A stretch of 64,000 nt of DNA from Sphaerolaimus hirsutus (taxonomy: Eukaryota > Nematoda > Chromadorea > Monhysterida > Sphaerolaimidae). Positions 32,904 through 44,967 of this stretch are shown here, piece by piece. The notes beneath the pieces are model-generated. The model searched no databases. It was given only the letters and a program-made list of their open reading frames with translations, and was not told the DNA's origin. The stretch spans positions 19,727,785 to 19,791,784 of the forward strand of contig OZ038452.1 of the NCBI GenBank assembly GCA_964036195.1, read 5' to 3'. Position 1 is the first letter of the stretch. Each line of letters opens with the position of its first letter. Made by a program: the position numbers and the translations under genes.

Positions 32904-33110
32904 AATAACGTATAATATATCCTATTTCATCCCATTTATTACCGGTTGAGCTCATTTTCAAAGCAATGTTTACTACTAAATTGACGAAAATTTCTGGTGA
33001 AATAATAAACCCGACCCCTCGAATAAGCCCACCTCGAAATACCCCCTCAAAATTTCCACTCTGAAAAAATAAACCCCGTGGGGGTATTTCAAGGAAATAC
33101 GGTAACTTTA
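32904..33110. mobile_element. TA-type element remainder
   Basis: ATAACGTATAATATATCCTATTT, GAAAATTTCTGGTGAAATAA and the right end GGTATTTCAAGGAAATACGGTA (about 33102) duplicate 1567-1772. Its left part lies before or under the preceding element. Confidence 0.6.
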
Positions 33111-33886
33111 TCCAGTATACATAAACATAATGTATACATAAATGTAAAGTATTCCTTTTTTACTCACTACCTGAGTACCGAAAACAAAGTAAATTTTTTC
33201 TTTAAGTAAATTCTTTTACTCATTAGTAAGTACGTTTTACTTTTACCACAGAAAACGTAAAAGTGAGTATTCTTGAGAAATGTTGCCCCAATTTTTGCTC
33301 AAATTCACTAATTTGCATAACTTTTTGCCTGGTTTAAGCAATTTTTGCTACTGTATATCCTCAATTAAGCCCCCCTTCTCGAATAACCCCCCCTGTAAGC
33401 TGACTGAGGAAAAATAACACCCCCTCGAATAACCCCCCCCCCTCTTCAATGAATAACAAAGACATTCTAATGTATTTATGTTTACTTAAAAAGCCATGTA
33501 ATTAAAAAGCCATGATTTCTTTGCATGTATCATGGAATTTCGACCCTATTCATACAATACATTGATCACGCATGTGACTTGATATTCTGATGAAAAAATA
33601 CCTCCCCCCCTCGAATAACTCCCCCCTCTCAAATAACTCCCCCCTCTCAAATAAGTCCCCCTCAAAAGCACTTGGCGCCATGCCTATTAAAAGCGCTTTT
33701 GGCACCTAGCGCTGTTTTTGAGCGGTGCTAGGAACAAAATCCTTCACACTGACGCTTGGCGCTAGCGCCATGGCGCTTCTGCCGCTTGGCGCCAAAGTTC
33801 TGGCGCTTTTCACATCATTATACTCGAGTATACGTATTTATTGAGTAAAAATAAAAAAGTTTCAACAACTGTGGTCTGGTCACAGG
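33111..33886. mobile_element. Mixed element relics (ACTCA word, TA-type and GCGCC pieces)
   Basis: 33160-33290 carries TTTTTACTCACTACCTGAGTA and GTAAAAGTGAGTATTC, the ACTCA/GAGTA word also found at 51479-51952 and 63820-63990. 33353-33665 is C-rich with CTCGAATAACCCCC and CTCAAATAACTCCCC. 33670-33822 is a GCGCC fragment ending GGCGCTTTTCACATCATTA. None has two clean ends. Confidence 0.55.
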
Positions 33887-34713
33887 CAGAGTTGTACAAA
33901 TACTGGTATTTTTGGAAAACGTAAACGTAAACGTAAATACATTTTCCAAATCAAAAGTATAGATACTAAAACGTAAGGTATTTTAAAAATACCGGGGAAA
34001 ACGTAAAATAAAACGTAAACGTAAAAATTATATTAAGTGCTTCCGCTATCAGAGAATACAAAAAAACACAATGTTTTTTACAACATTATGGATGTTCATA
34101 TGATCTCCATCGACATTTTCTGCTTACCTGTATTTTATATATATTTAGAATGATGGGATCGGGATATTGAATTGGGATTTAAGTTGGAATTTCGCATCGT
34201 TGTCAACTAGTGGGTGTCAACCATAAGGTGTCAATTCCATAACAGGAGAACTAAAAAAATTATGTGTGAGAAGTAATGGCAAGTTGTATGGCAAGTAAAA
34301 ATTGAAAGAAAAGTAAATTTGTAAGTGAAATGGTAACTTAAAAGACAAATGGCCAGTCATGAGAAAACACTATAAATGTCTTTAACTTTTTATTGCATTT
34401 CAGTTCTCCCTCACAAAAATACTTTCCTTCAACTTTTTACTTTTCACTTACAAATTGGTGTTAAGTTCTCCAATTGCGGAATTAGTACTCTTCAACATTA
34501 GAACATGTTGAACTCATCATATTACACTATATTTGTCAAACAATATTGTTCCGTGTAGCATATTTTTACGTTTTCTCTGGTACCCGGGTAATTGTGCCAG
34601 GAAAACGTAACAAAGCGTAACGGTATTTTTGGAAAGCGTAAACGTAAACGTAAGTATAAATACCCGAATAACCGGGTATTTCGGGTAAACGTAAATACGT
34701 TTTCGCAACTCTG
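33887..34713. mobile_element. hAT-like element, AAACGTA word
   Basis: The ends are CAGAGTTGTACAAATACTGG at 33887 and ...CGTTTTCGCAACTCTG at 34713. Flanks GTCACAGG (33879-33886 and 34714-34721) are identical. AAACGTAAACGTAAA blocks are at both ends. It is a sister of 24689-25614 with a different interior. Confidence 0.85.
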
Positions 34714-34808
34714 GTCACAGGTCGCGTGCAAAATTGACGATAGAAAAGTTAAAAAAGTTCAGCAACAGAATTTTGAAGGGTAAAAGTTGAAGAAACAAAT
34801 GAGGATGC

Positions 34809-35300
34809 ATGCAGTTTTTTTGCAAAACAAAAGAAACCAAACAGCAAACAAAACAATACACACATGCAGATGAATTGAACCGCGTGATAAAAGAACGGCA
34901 AATACACTGCAATGAAACCAAAATTTATACCACAACGCAAGCATCCGACGATTCCGTTGATGACAACCAAGAAAGCGCTGATATTTCAGTGGAATTACCA
35001 AGTGAATCCATTAGTCCAGGCAGTGGTGAAACTACTGAGGAGAGTGCAAGGGAACCTACGAGCCATAGGGTCACTGAAGCTACGAGCCAAAGGGTCACTA
35101 AAGCTACGAGCCAAGGCAGTGATCAAGCTGTAACTGTGAGCCAAAGCAGCCGTGAAGCTGTTCCAAGCGAATCGACAAACACAACAACGGAACCGGACAA
35201 TACGGGGACAATAGCGGCGGTGATTGGAGTTGCCGCTGTGCTCCTGTTCGCACCATGCATCATACTTTCCATCGTGGCCATTGGTTGGTCACTGATTTAA
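34809..35300 (+). CDS. Ser/Thr-rich single-pass membrane protein (terminal exon)
   Basis: The frame ends in a strong hydrophobic segment, TGTIAAVIGVAAVLLFAPCI then ILSIVAIGWSLI, and a stop at 35300. Before it are about 90 residues rich in Ser, Thr, Glu and Gln (ETTEESAREP, SHRVTEATSQRVTKATSQGS). This looks like a mucin-like ectodomain followed by one transmembrane helix with almost no cytoplasmic tail. The N-terminal part (Lys/Gln-rich) may not be coding. A splice acceptor near 34862-34871 (CACACATGCAG) could start the real exon. No signal peptide is visible, so earlier exons are expected. The family is unknown. Confidence 0.5.
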   Translation: MQFFCKTKETKQQTKQYTHADELNRVIKERQIHCNETKIYTTTQASDDSVDDNQESADISVELPSESISPGSGETTEESAREPTSHRVTEATSQRVTKATSQGSDQAVTVSQSSREAVPSESTNTTTEPDNTGTIAAVIGVAAVLLFAPCIILSIVAIGWSLI

Positions 35301-35335
35301 TCAACTTGGGCGGTATTTACAGGCATTATCCATGG

Positions 35336-35490
35336 GACAATCCCAGACCCTGTAAGGTAAAAGTGTCAGGTAAAAGACCATGTAAAGTGTCAAATGTCAT
35401 GCAAAGTGTAAAAGACTTTGTAAAAGACCATGTAAAATGTCATGTGTCATGTAAAAGACCCTGTAAACTGGTGGAACATTTAAATGAGAA
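35336..35490. repeat. TGTAAAATGTCATG word repeat
   Basis: Repeated ACCATGTAAAGTGTCAAATG and GTCATGTAAAAGACC units occur here, as at 24955-25115, 57990-58035 and 59395-59815. No clean ends were found at this copy. Confidence 0.55.
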
Positions 35491-35584
35491 ATCAGGTACC
35501 TAATTTTTCACAACAATCTCACAGGGAAACGTGTAGCCCAATATGGGGGTGCCCAGTAGGGTACATATAGTAAATAATTGGGGG

Positions 35585-35958
35585 CATAGGCGGCACAAGG
35601 TCCCAATTTGTGCTTGTGACATTCACATTAGCCAAAATTTCTCCTTGTGACACCTTTCTATTGGGGCCCTTATGTGAAGTTGGCAGCCAGCCAAAAATTT
35701 TGAAATGGCTATGAAAATAAACAAAATTCATATAAAATAGGCATATAACCATGTAAATAGATGAAAATAGTGATTGTAAAGGTGAAAATTGGTAAAATGG
35801 AGCAAATTTTGGTGATTTTCAGTTAATTTTGAGCTTTCACTCTTGTTTGTACAATACACGCTTGTGAATGTCACAATGTGACAGTGAAATTTCTGCTTGT
35901 GACACCAAAAATTCCACTTGTGACATTCACAAGTGTACAAGCACTTACGCCGCCTATG
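35585..35958. mobile_element. MITE with CATAGGCGG ends, GTCACAAG word
   Basis: The ends are CATAGGCGG at 35585 and CCGCCTATG at 35958. Flanks ATTGGGGG (35577-35584 and 35959-35966) are identical 8-mers. TTGTGACATTCACA and GTGACACC units are inverted at the ends. The terminus does not fit YARNG strictly, but the 8-bp duplication fits hAT. Confidence 0.8.
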
Positions 35959-36014
35959 ATTGGGGGCACCCTCACACAAGATGAAAGCCTAACAGCTTGC
36001 ATGTGGGATTTGTA

Positions 36015-36046
36015 ACATACATACATACATACATACATACATACAT
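36015..36046. repeat. (ACAT)n microsatellite
   Basis: About seven to eight ACAT units in a row. Confidence 0.9.
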
Positions 36047-36102
36047 TAAGTGATTTTCTCATTTATATTTTCCACCAGTTTATGTAAAGTGCCATGCAAA
36101 AC

Positions 36103-36790
36103 AGCTATTTACACAGGTCCCGGCTGGGGACCGGTCCCCGGCAAAAAATAAAAATGTTCAAAAGTCTATAATTGGCATGTATGGGTTGTTTGCATGTTAA
36201 TTAGGTGAATTATCATCACCAAATTAGCATGCACAAAATTTTTGCAAGACGGTTACACGCGCTGATGCATTTTCTTTGGGGGAGTGTCTATTTTTTTTTG
36301 GATTTGTCTGAATTTTGGCATGTGTGTACTCCTTTGTTTAGTGAGTACGCATGCCAAATTTACCAAAATTCTTTGTTTACTGAAAAAAAAATCTTTTCAC
36401 TGGGGACGTTTAGCCCCGGTTGGGACCATTTTGCTATTGCCGGGGACCAGTCTCTGGCAGGATTTTGATCACTATACAAAAATACAGTGATCGACAACAA
36501 TAAAAGTATCAATAAAATAAGAACCGGTAACTGTGCTGAGCTGTTATTTGGCATGCCTACAAAAGAGTACACACATGCCAAAATTCAGACAAATCCAAAA
36601 ACATTTATTCACTCCCCCAAAGAAAATGCATCAGCGCGTGTAACTGTCTTGCAAAAATTTTGTGCATGATAATTTGGTGATAATGCACCTTATTAACATG
36701 CAAACCACCCATACAAGCCTTTTATTCACTTTTGAAAAAAATTATTTTTTGCCAGGGACCGGTCCCCAGCCAGGGCCTGTGTAAATAGCC
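36103..36790. mobile_element. Foldback element with GGGGACCGGTCCCC arms
   Basis: CTATTTACACAGGTCCCGG, CTGGGGACCGGTCCCCGG and later ATTTTGGCATGTGTGTACTC recur in inverted orientation at 36540-36785. GCCATGCAAAAC occurs directly repeated on both outer sides (36091-36102 and about 36788-36799), a possible longer target duplication. The interior has no gene; ORFs at 36205-36669 lie on the arms. Confidence 0.75.
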
Positions 36791-36799
36791 ATGCAAAAC

Positions 36800-37277
36800 G
36801 ATTAAAATCGCAAGGAAAAAAAACAATATCCGAGGAGAATTGGTCCGGACTTAGATCGTATCGTATCGGATGGCGATGCGGACCGGGAGTATCAACCTAT
36901 TGGGAACAACAAAATTTTGGGGTGATGAATTGAGAAATTTAAACAACGATTCCGCCTTCATCCAGCGCACGTTTATTTGGATCAGGGCACATATGACAAA
37001 GTGGCCCACGTCCAAACTACCCAAGCGATTTGACCCACGTCAACACAATTTTTCCCCAGTTGTTTGCTCAAAATCGTTAAAATGAGCGCCATTTTGCCAC
37101 TTTCCAGTATCATTTTTGCTATTTACATGGTTATATACATATTTTTAGCCTATTTGATTTATGCAAATTTCTAAATTCTGCCTGGCTGCCAAGTTTACAA
37201 ATGTAGCTATTTTTAGGAAATAAGGTAGGCGAAAAATTGGGCTGGTGAAATATGAGTTGTTCCATGAGTTAGTAGCC
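36800..37277. other. Unassigned interval
   Basis: No repeat ends or coding motifs are recognised. The frame at 36870-37085 has no known domain. Confidence 0.35.
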
Positions 37278-37589
37278 AAAAGTTGGACACACCAGAAATT
37301 TTTTTCTTATGTTGCTCCCTGCTGTTGTGCCGTTTTCTGAAGGCAAATTTTTTTGCAGTTTCTGTTTCTGATTTCTGGTCACTAATTTCATTCTGTTTTT
37401 TTCATTTCCAGCATTCCTGCATTGCGAAATTCCTGCATTTTTACTTTTTCTGGCAAAACTTTTGCCATTTGTTTCCATTTACTTTCCGTTTCATTTTTGC
37501 ATTTCATTTTTCTGTTTTCCGACAAGTGCGAAAATTTTCTGTTTTCTGGCAACTTCAAAAAAATTTCCGTTTCCATGTTTGACAGCCTA
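37278..37589. mobile_element. Partial TTTTCCG-like element (TTTGACAGCCTA end)
   Basis: TTTCTGTTTTCTGGCAACTT and TTTCCGTTTCCATG units end at TTTGACAGCCTA (37589), similar to the 1141-2443 terminus TTTGACACCCTA. The left terminus and duplication are not found. Phe-rich frames here are read-through. Confidence 0.6.
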
Positions 37590-38530
37590 ATTACCACTAT
37601 ACTTTTTCATCAGTTTTATGCCATTCCATGGACGTAAATAGTAACCATAAATGGTTATTGTCGGAAAGACATGACAAGTGACAACATAAATATTTGGAAT
37701 CGAGCAAAATAAGCAACATTTTAGCTGAAACAAAGCTACCAGATGAAGAACCGTATCATATGGTAAAAGGAACCAAATGATTTGAAACAAAAGACGTGTC
37801 AACCAAATCTCATTGTCGCAGTTGCCTGTTTTGACGAGACGCGCGCAGAACCGACCGCAACATGAACACAGGCTTTTCACAAGAGCGGCCGCTGATCAGA
37901 CGTTAGCGTTGACTGAAGCATTGATACTTTGTGATATTTATGATTCTCTCTCTTCTTATCGTAAGTCCTCGAATAAGACCCCAGGGGCCAGATTTAATTC
38001 TCGCGTAATGCGCCCTACATGCACGTAATGCGCCCGAAATCGGGCAGCCTCCCTACAGATTGTTTACGGTTGCCCGACATGCACGCACCTCCCGACAACA
38101 CAATTCAATTGCGTGTCGGGAGACGCGTGTCAGGTGTTGGGCATAAGTGCAGTTTGTCATAAGAAAAATAATAAAAATACAAAAAAGAAAAATGAAAATG
38201 GAGAAAAAGAATAAAAACGATACAAATACTAATCTATGCTAGTTGAAAACACACTTATGAGCGACAAGAAACTGTACACTTGACCATTAAATGTACACAC
38301 CTATTTATCTCCACCTATACAATTTCGAGAGAACTGCACGCTAAGGATGCTTCAATGCAAAAGATAGGAGGCACAATCACAGGCCTCATTGTGCCTGATT
38401 CGTGTGTGTTTTTGCACACAATGCAGTCACTATTTATTAGTACAAATGCCCTTTACAAACACGATCCACAATCTTGACAAACAGGGTTAGTAGATGGCAA
38501 AGTTGCTTCCCAAGAATGCAATTGCACATG
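37590..38530. other. Duplicated segment plus hairpin-element fragment
   Basis: 37720-37960 (CAAATGATTTGAA, CAAATCTCATTGTCGCAG, GACGCGCGCAGAACCGAC) is similar to 48260-48470, so this is a dispersed host or element segment. 37985-38110 carries GGGGCCAGATTTAATTCTCG and GCCCGACATGCACG, the end type of the 16054-17617 hairpin element. No gene was identified. Confidence 0.45.
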
Positions 38531-38535
38531 TATAG

Positions 38536-41217
38536 GGGGTTGACTCGAGTTTTTAGGGGCTGAGTTTACAATTCAGGGTTGAGTTGATGGGTGTTGATAA
38601 ATTAGGGTTGAGTTGACAGAAGTTTAAAGATAAGGGGCTGTTGACACAAGTTTAAAAATTAGAGGCTGAGTTTATGGGAGTTGAGTTGATGGGTGTTTGC
38701 CAAATTAGGGGCTGAGTTTATGGGAGTTAACAATAACATTACCATAATCCTTAAGTGAGGCCCCCGGGGCTAAAAAATATAAATTGTGATATAATGCATT
38801 TGTGGGTTACTGATTACAATGATTTGAAATATGCACTCCATTCTGACAGTACATTACGATAACCCTGAAATTGAACCCAAAATGGGGCCAAAATTTTCAA
38901 ATTGTGAAATGATACATTGTGGGTTTCTAATTGCACTGATTTGATATATAATGCACTCCATTTTGACACTACATTACCATAACCCTGAAAATGAACCACT
39001 GGGGCCAAAAACTTTCAATTTGTGAAATGATGCATTTTTGGGTTTCTGGTTGCACTGATTTCAAATTTAGGTTTCTGATTGCACTGATTTGATATATGCA
39101 CTCCATTGACACTACATTACCATAACCCGAAAAATGAACCCATGGGGCCAAATACTTTCAATTTGAGAAATGATGCATTTTCAGGTTTCTGATTGCACTC
39201 ATTTGAAATATGCACTTCATTTTGACACTACATTACCATAACCCTGAAAATGAACCACTGGGGCCAAAAAATTTCAATTTGTGAAATGATGCATTTTTGG
39301 GTTTCTGATTGCACTGATTTCAAATTTGGGTTTCTGATTGCACTGATTTGATATATGCACTCCATTTTGACACTACATTACCATAACCCTCAAAATGGAC
39401 CCATGGGGTTAAATACTTTCAATTTGAGAAATGATGCATTTTCGGGTTTCTGATTGCACTCATCTGAAATATGCACTTCATTTTGACACTACATTACCAT
39501 AACCCTAAAATGAACCCCCTGGGCCAAAAACTTTCAAATCATAAAATGATGGATTTGTGAGTTTCTGAGTGTAGTGATTTCAAATATGCCCAGGGCTTAA
39601 AAAATTAGAAATTGTGAAATGATTCAATGTATGTTTCTAATTGCACGGATTTGAAATATGCACTCCGTTTTGACACTACATAACCCTGAAAACTACATAA
39701 CCATAACCCTGAAAATGAACCTCTGGAGCCAAAAACTTTCAATTTGTGAAATCATTCATTTTTGGGTTTCTGATTGCACTGATTTCAAATTTGGGTCTAT
39801 GATTGCACCAATTTGAAATATGCACTTCATTTTGACACTACATTACCATAACCCTAAAAATGAACCCCCTGGGCCAAAAACTTTCAAACCATAAAATGAT
39901 GGATTTGTGGGTTTCAGAGTGTAGCTATTTCAAATATGCCCAGGGCTTAAAAAATTAGAAATTGTGAAATGATTCGATGTGGGTTTCTAATTGCACTGAT
40001 TTGAAATATGCAATCCATTTTGACACTACATAACCCTGAAAACTACATAACCATAACCCTGAAAATGAACCTCTGGAGCCAAAAACTTTCAATTTGTGAA
40101 ATCATTCATTTTCAGGTTTCTGATTGCACTCATTTGAAATATGCACTTCATTTTGACACTACATTACCATAACCATAAAAATGAACCCCCTAAGCCAAAA
40201 ACTTTCAAATCATAAAATGATGCATTTGTGGGTTTCTGATTGTAGCGATTTCAAATATGCACTCCATTTTGACACTACATTACTAAAACTCTGAAATTGA
40301 ACCCCTAGACCCAAAAATTTCTAATTGTAAAATGATGCATTTTGCAGGTTTCTTATTGCACTGATTTGAAATGACTCAATTTCAACTCTACATTACTGTA
40401 AGCCTTAAATTGAACCCATGGGGCTAATAAATTAGAAATTGTGAAATGATGCATTTGTGGCTTTTTGATTGCCTTGATTTGAAATATGCACTTCATTTTG
40501 ACACTACATTACCATAACCCTGAAAATGAACCCCCAGGGCCAAAAATTTTCAAATCATAAAATGATGTGTTTGTGGGTTTCTGATTGTAGCGATTTCAAA
40601 TATGCACTCCATTTTGACACCACATTACTAAAACCCTGATAATGAACCCCTGGGCACAAAAACTTTCAATTTGTGAAATGATGCGTTTGTGGGTTTTTTA
40701 TTGCAGTGATTTGAGATGTGCACTCCATTTCTACTCTACATTACCATAACCTTTTAAGTCTAACCCTTGGGGCTAAAAAATTGAAAATTGTGAATTGATG
40801 CATTTGTGGATTGATGATAGTGATTTTTTGAAATATTCATACCATTTTCACACTACATTACCATAAACCTGAAAATGAGTTTACGGGAGTTTCCAAATTA
40901 GGGGCTGAGTTTATGGGAGTTTCTAAATTAGGGGCTGAGTTTATTTGAGTATCCAAATTAGGGCTGAGTTTACAGCAGTTTCCAAATTATGGGTTGAGTT
41001 TACAGGAGTTTCCAAAATTGGGGGCTGAGTTTATGGGAGTTTTCAAATTAGAGGCTGAGTTTATGGGAGCTTACAAATAAGTTGCTGAGTTTATGGGAGT
41101 TTGCAAGTTAGGGGCTGAGTTTACGAGAGTTTGCAAGTTAGGGGCTGAGTTTATAGGAGTTTCCAAATTAGGGGCTGAGTTTACAGGAGTTTCCAAACTA
41201 GGGGCTGTGTTTACAGG
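38536..41217. repeat. Satellite-like array: GGGGCTGAGTTTATGGG words around ~110-130-bp units
   Basis: Both outer parts (38536-38735 and 40875-41217) consist of TTAGGGGCTGAGTTTATGGG with GAGTTTCCAAA. The centre (38760-40870) is about 17-20 diverged units containing GTTTCTGATTGCACTGATTT, TTTGACACTACATTACCATA and AACCCTGAAAATGAACC. The words at both ends run in the same orientation, unlike the inverted layout of the hAT-like elements. There is no coding capacity. Confidence 0.85.
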
Positions 41218-41745
41218 ATTTAGAGGGGGTCCCCATGGGGTGCCATTTTTGGGGGGTCTCCAGGGGGTGCCATTTTCTGGAGGTACATATGGGGGTGCCA
41301 TTTCAAGGGGGTCCACATAGGGTGCCATTTTTTGGGTGGTCCCCAGGGGTGCCATTTTTTGGTGGTCCTCAGGGGGGTGCTATATTTTTTTTTGCAGGGG
41401 GGTCCTAAGGGGGTGCCATTTTGGGGTGGTCCCCAGGGGGTGCCATTTTTGGAGTCCCCAGGGGGAGCCAACTTTGGGTGGGTCCCCAGGGGGTGCCATT
41501 TTTGTGGGGGTTCCTAGGGGGTGCCATGTTTGGGGGGTACCCAGGGGGTGCTATTTTGGGGGGTCCCAAGGGGGTGCCATTTTTGGGGGGTCCCTAAGGG
41601 GTGCCATTTTTCGGTGGTCCTCAGGGGGTGCCATATTTGTGGGGCCCTAGGGGGTCTCATTTTTGGGCGGTTCCCAGGGGGTGCCACTTTTGGGGGGTTC
41701 CCCAGGGGGTGCCATTTGGAGGGGGGTCCCCATTGGGGTGTCAGT
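41218..41745. repeat. GGGGGTCCCCAGGGGGTGCCATTTT array
   Basis: About 18-20 tandem units of roughly 27 bp (GGTCCCCAGGGGGTGCCATT then TTTGGGG) with many point differences. Both strands stay open in several frames (Gly/Pro-rich peptides), giving false ORFs at 41071-41906. It is strongly G-rich on one strand. Confidence 0.9.
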
Positions 41746-41774
41746 TTTTGCAAGCCTCTGAGTAGTGGGTACCT

Positions 41775-42240
41775 ATAGCAGGATTCTCTCCAACCTTCAG
41801 TTGGGTTTTGTGGTTCTCTACAATTAATACCACAAGGATTTACAAACACAAAAAGAACAGCAAAGCACAAATGTATCCAATTGAAGATTACAACAAAGTT
41901 TGACACCTTGCAAAAACCACACTATCATATCACAAAACCTATACCACACAGAATGCACACTGCACACCATCATACCAAATCGCAAACTGTCCACATTTTA
42001 CTACCGAGTTTCATGCCCAACCATTTTACAGTTAACAGTTTTACATTTTACCAACCAAGTTTACAAAAATCCATTCCAAAACATTGCATCTTTGGTATTG
42101 GTCTTGTTATTGTTGGTACATTACATACTGCATTTCAAAACACATGCCTAGCATGTGGGCAAACTTAACTAAAGTATCATATTTTCTCCAATGGTATTAA
42201 TTGTAGAGAACCACAAAACCCGACCGAAGGTCAGAGAGAA
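41775..42240. mobile_element. Inverted-repeat element with GCAGGATTCTCTC ends
   Basis: TATAGCAGGATTCTCTCCAA, GGTTTTGTGGTTCTCTACAA and TTAATACCA at the left pair with the complements ending GAGAATCCTGC near 42248. TA on both sides fits a TA duplication. The frames at 41881-42168 have no known domain. Confidence 0.65.
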
Positions 42241-42597
42241 TCCTGCTAGTGTAATACAAGAGCGTACAGGGAACATCATCTACTGAATGTACCATGGTGA
42301 ATTAGCCTACCATATCCCATGTGACAAAATAATAAACATCTTCGTAATATTTTTCATCCCATTATGTTTTTTATAATTGTTTAAATTGATTAGGTAATTA
42401 TCTATCACATAACTTTATTCATCAAATTACGGTAGGATTCTCCGCGTGTGGTTGATCAGTGTTACGTTGCAAAAACAAATCAATATTTAGGTAACCAGCT
42501 GGGTGTGTGGGTTTTAAAAACAGTGTGCCTATGACCGCACGCGTTGCACACCAACTCCACTGCCTCGTTTGAATGTTCTGAAAAGACCTTTCCGATA

Positions 42598-42934
42598 CAT
42601 GGTGGCTCACATTTTCTTATGCAGAAAAATATTGTCGATTTTTTTGAATTGTGAATATTCTAAATTGTGACTTAAGTAAAACAAATTGATGTTTCAGAAT
42701 TGACCCACACACACTAGTTGACATCAAAATTTGTGTCAACTAAATTTTGGTTTATATGTGATTTTAACATGTGATAAAATCGCAACATGTAATTTTCATT
42801 GTTTCATTTGTTTTCATCATATAGTTGGCATTCAGTTCTTACTAAATTGCGAAGAACATCGATTTATTTTACAAAGAATCATAATTACAAAAGTTGACAA
42901 TATTTTTCGTCATACAAAAATGTGAGCCACCATG
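42598..42934. mobile_element. 337-bp TA-flanked MITE, CATGGTGGCTCACATTTT ends
   Basis: CATGGTGGCTCACATTTT at 42598 is perfectly inverted at the right (AAAATGTGAGCCACCATG to 42934). TA flanks both ends. CGATTTTTTTGAATTGTG and AATTGCGAAGAACATCG also pair weakly inside. This is a Tc1/mariner-type layout without a transposase. Confidence 0.8.
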
Positions 42935-43184
42935 TACCAGAATGAACATTTCAGAATATTCAAACCGCAGGCAGTGGAGTGAGTGTGAAATAAACACCAG
43001 TGTAATTTCAATGTGTTTGGGCCAACCTGTGTTTGGGGTGGCATGCTGTGTGCTCCAATGCATTGAGATTGGAGGAAAAATGCCCCCAAATAAATCGGTA
43101 CAGGTTGTGAAGTGTGTGTGTGTGTAAGTATTAACAAAAATTTCATAAAAATTCCAGATTACCTAGGTTTATTCATTGGCCCCG

Positions 43185-43485
43185 ACAGCATTTTGCTGTA
43201 GGGTGAATTTTTATTTTTATTTTTTCGGGCGTGCTCCCTACAAAGCGCGTGAATTGAATTGAAAATTTATGTGTCGGGTGCCCTACACACATAACTCGGC
43301 TATCAATTGTACACGGTTTTGTCGGGCGTGTAGGGAGACGCCTGTAGGGTGTCGGGTGCCCTACACACATAACTCGGCTATCAATTGTACACGGTTTTGT
43401 CGGGCGTGTAGGGAGACGCCTGTAGGGTGTAGTGCATAACTTAAGAATATTTGTAGGGCATATTAAATCTGGCCCCAGGGGAGTA
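43185..43485. mobile_element. GGGGCCAGATTTAA-type element with 78-bp tandem unit
   Basis: Its right end, AAATCTGGCCCCAGGGG, is shared with the hairpin element at 16054-17617. A 78-bp unit (TGTCGGGTGCCCTACACACA...) is repeated at 43272-43349 and 43350-43427 with no visible difference, pointing to a very recent duplication. Confidence 0.65.
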
Positions 43486-44249
43486 ATTTTTTCGTCAGAG
43501 TTTTTGAGGGGGGGAGTTTTTTAAGGGAAAGGAATTATTCAAGAGGGAGTCATTTTATATTTCTCTACAAGACAAACATGTTATCCCACAAAATTCGAAC
43601 ATTTCGAGTTCATAAACTTCATGGTGTATAGGTAAATTTCAAACACTTTTTGGAAAAGATAAACAAAAAATATAAACACTTTTCTCCAGAGAGTTATACC
43701 ACCGTTCCTCCGTTTGTCCAGTAAATACTACCCAGGAAACTTTTTATCACTATTGGAAATCTGGAAATATTGTAAATGAGCGACAAGTAAAAAAATTGGA
43801 GATCACCTGATTTTTATTTTCATCGATTCTATAGGAGGGGAACTTGTAAACTCTGACATCGCCAATATTAGCATGCTGATCTGAAGGTATCGATCCGTGG
43901 CACGCAGCCAGAAATGCTCCAGATTCAGTAGCACAGCATGATGTGATAGAAGTTGAACTCCATACTTTGCTCGCTGGCCAGATGCCAGCAACTTCAAGAC
44001 CACAAATACTGCGAAAGAAAATGTGTTGCCTGTACTTGATTGTATTTTTGGTCAATGTTTGCAAAAAATGTAAAATTGAAAGTTTACTCTGTCCATTTTG
44101 CCCACGTGATGTTTTGTGCTTCTGGGCTACTCCCTGAAATGACGGTGCCCTTTGCAACGCGGAAAATGACGCTTTCAAGCTGGTCAGTAGACACCTGCAT
44201 AATAAAATGTGAAAAAATCCAAGTACACAAGAGAAACGCTACATACGAT
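43486..44249. other. Unassigned interval, possibly exon-bearing
   Basis: A G-run TA-type fragment lies at 43495-43550. The minus frame 43750-44178 (142 codons) includes a Cys/Ser-containing peptide, but I recognise no motif and see no conserved copy. No call is made. Confidence 0.3.
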
Positions 44250-44967
44250 TAGTGATGGAAAAGCGCCAGAAAAAACGGCGCCAAGCGCCAATGGCGCCAT
44301 GGCGCCATTCGGAAAGTGCGCGCCAGGCGCCAAGGGCGCCACGGAAAGAGGGCGCCAAGCGCCAAGGGCGCCAGGGCGCCAATTGGAAAATAGGGCGCCA
44401 GGCACCAATGGCGCCAGAATACATACCATATTTCTTCTAATAGAAGAGCGCCCTTCTATATTTTGTCAACTTTTTTACCTGCTCTTCTATTAGAGACGCC
44501 TTTCTATTGAAAGCCACTGTTTTATATTCTTCGAAATTTTTTCAGGCAAGTTTTGCCAAAGTTTTTCAGAGTGTCAAATCGTCACATACGATTCACACAA
44601 TGACGATACATAGGTTTATATAATATTTAGTCTTGAAATAGAACAAAATCAATGGACCGAAGGCATAAATTTGATCATTCACTTTCTCCATGATGTATCC
44701 AAAAAAACGAGATAGGCAACAAACTTCTGACTTGTCAGATGTATTTATCTGATAAACTGTTGGACAGAAGATTTACGTCCACTCGCATTTTTGTGGCGTA
44801 TTCCCATTGTCAACGCATGCGCTTTTTTAATTTTAATTTTATTTTTCCATTTACGCTACATTCGCCTTGAAACTTTTGGGCAGGGCGCCACAGGAAAAGG
44901 GCGCCATGGCGCGGCGCCCTTTGGCGCCCTCAAATGGCGCCAGCGCCATGGCGCCATTCCATCACTA
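44250..44967. mobile_element. hAT-like MITE, GGCGCC word, with nested AGAAGGGCG fragment
   Basis: The ends are TAGTGATGGAAAAGCGCC at 44250 and GGCGCCATTCCATCACTA at 44967. Flanks CATACGAT (44242-44249 and 44968-44975) are identical. GGCGCC arrays are at both ends. Near 44424-44515 a TA-type AGAAGGGCG element (ACCATATTTCTTCTAATAG) was inserted and has partly decayed. No gene is present. Confidence 0.9.

Noticed and set aside
41071..41906. Gly/Pro-rich repeat protein on both strands
   Set aside because: Translation of a 27-bp G-rich tandem array. Open in several frames on both strands, with no start context or conserved frame.
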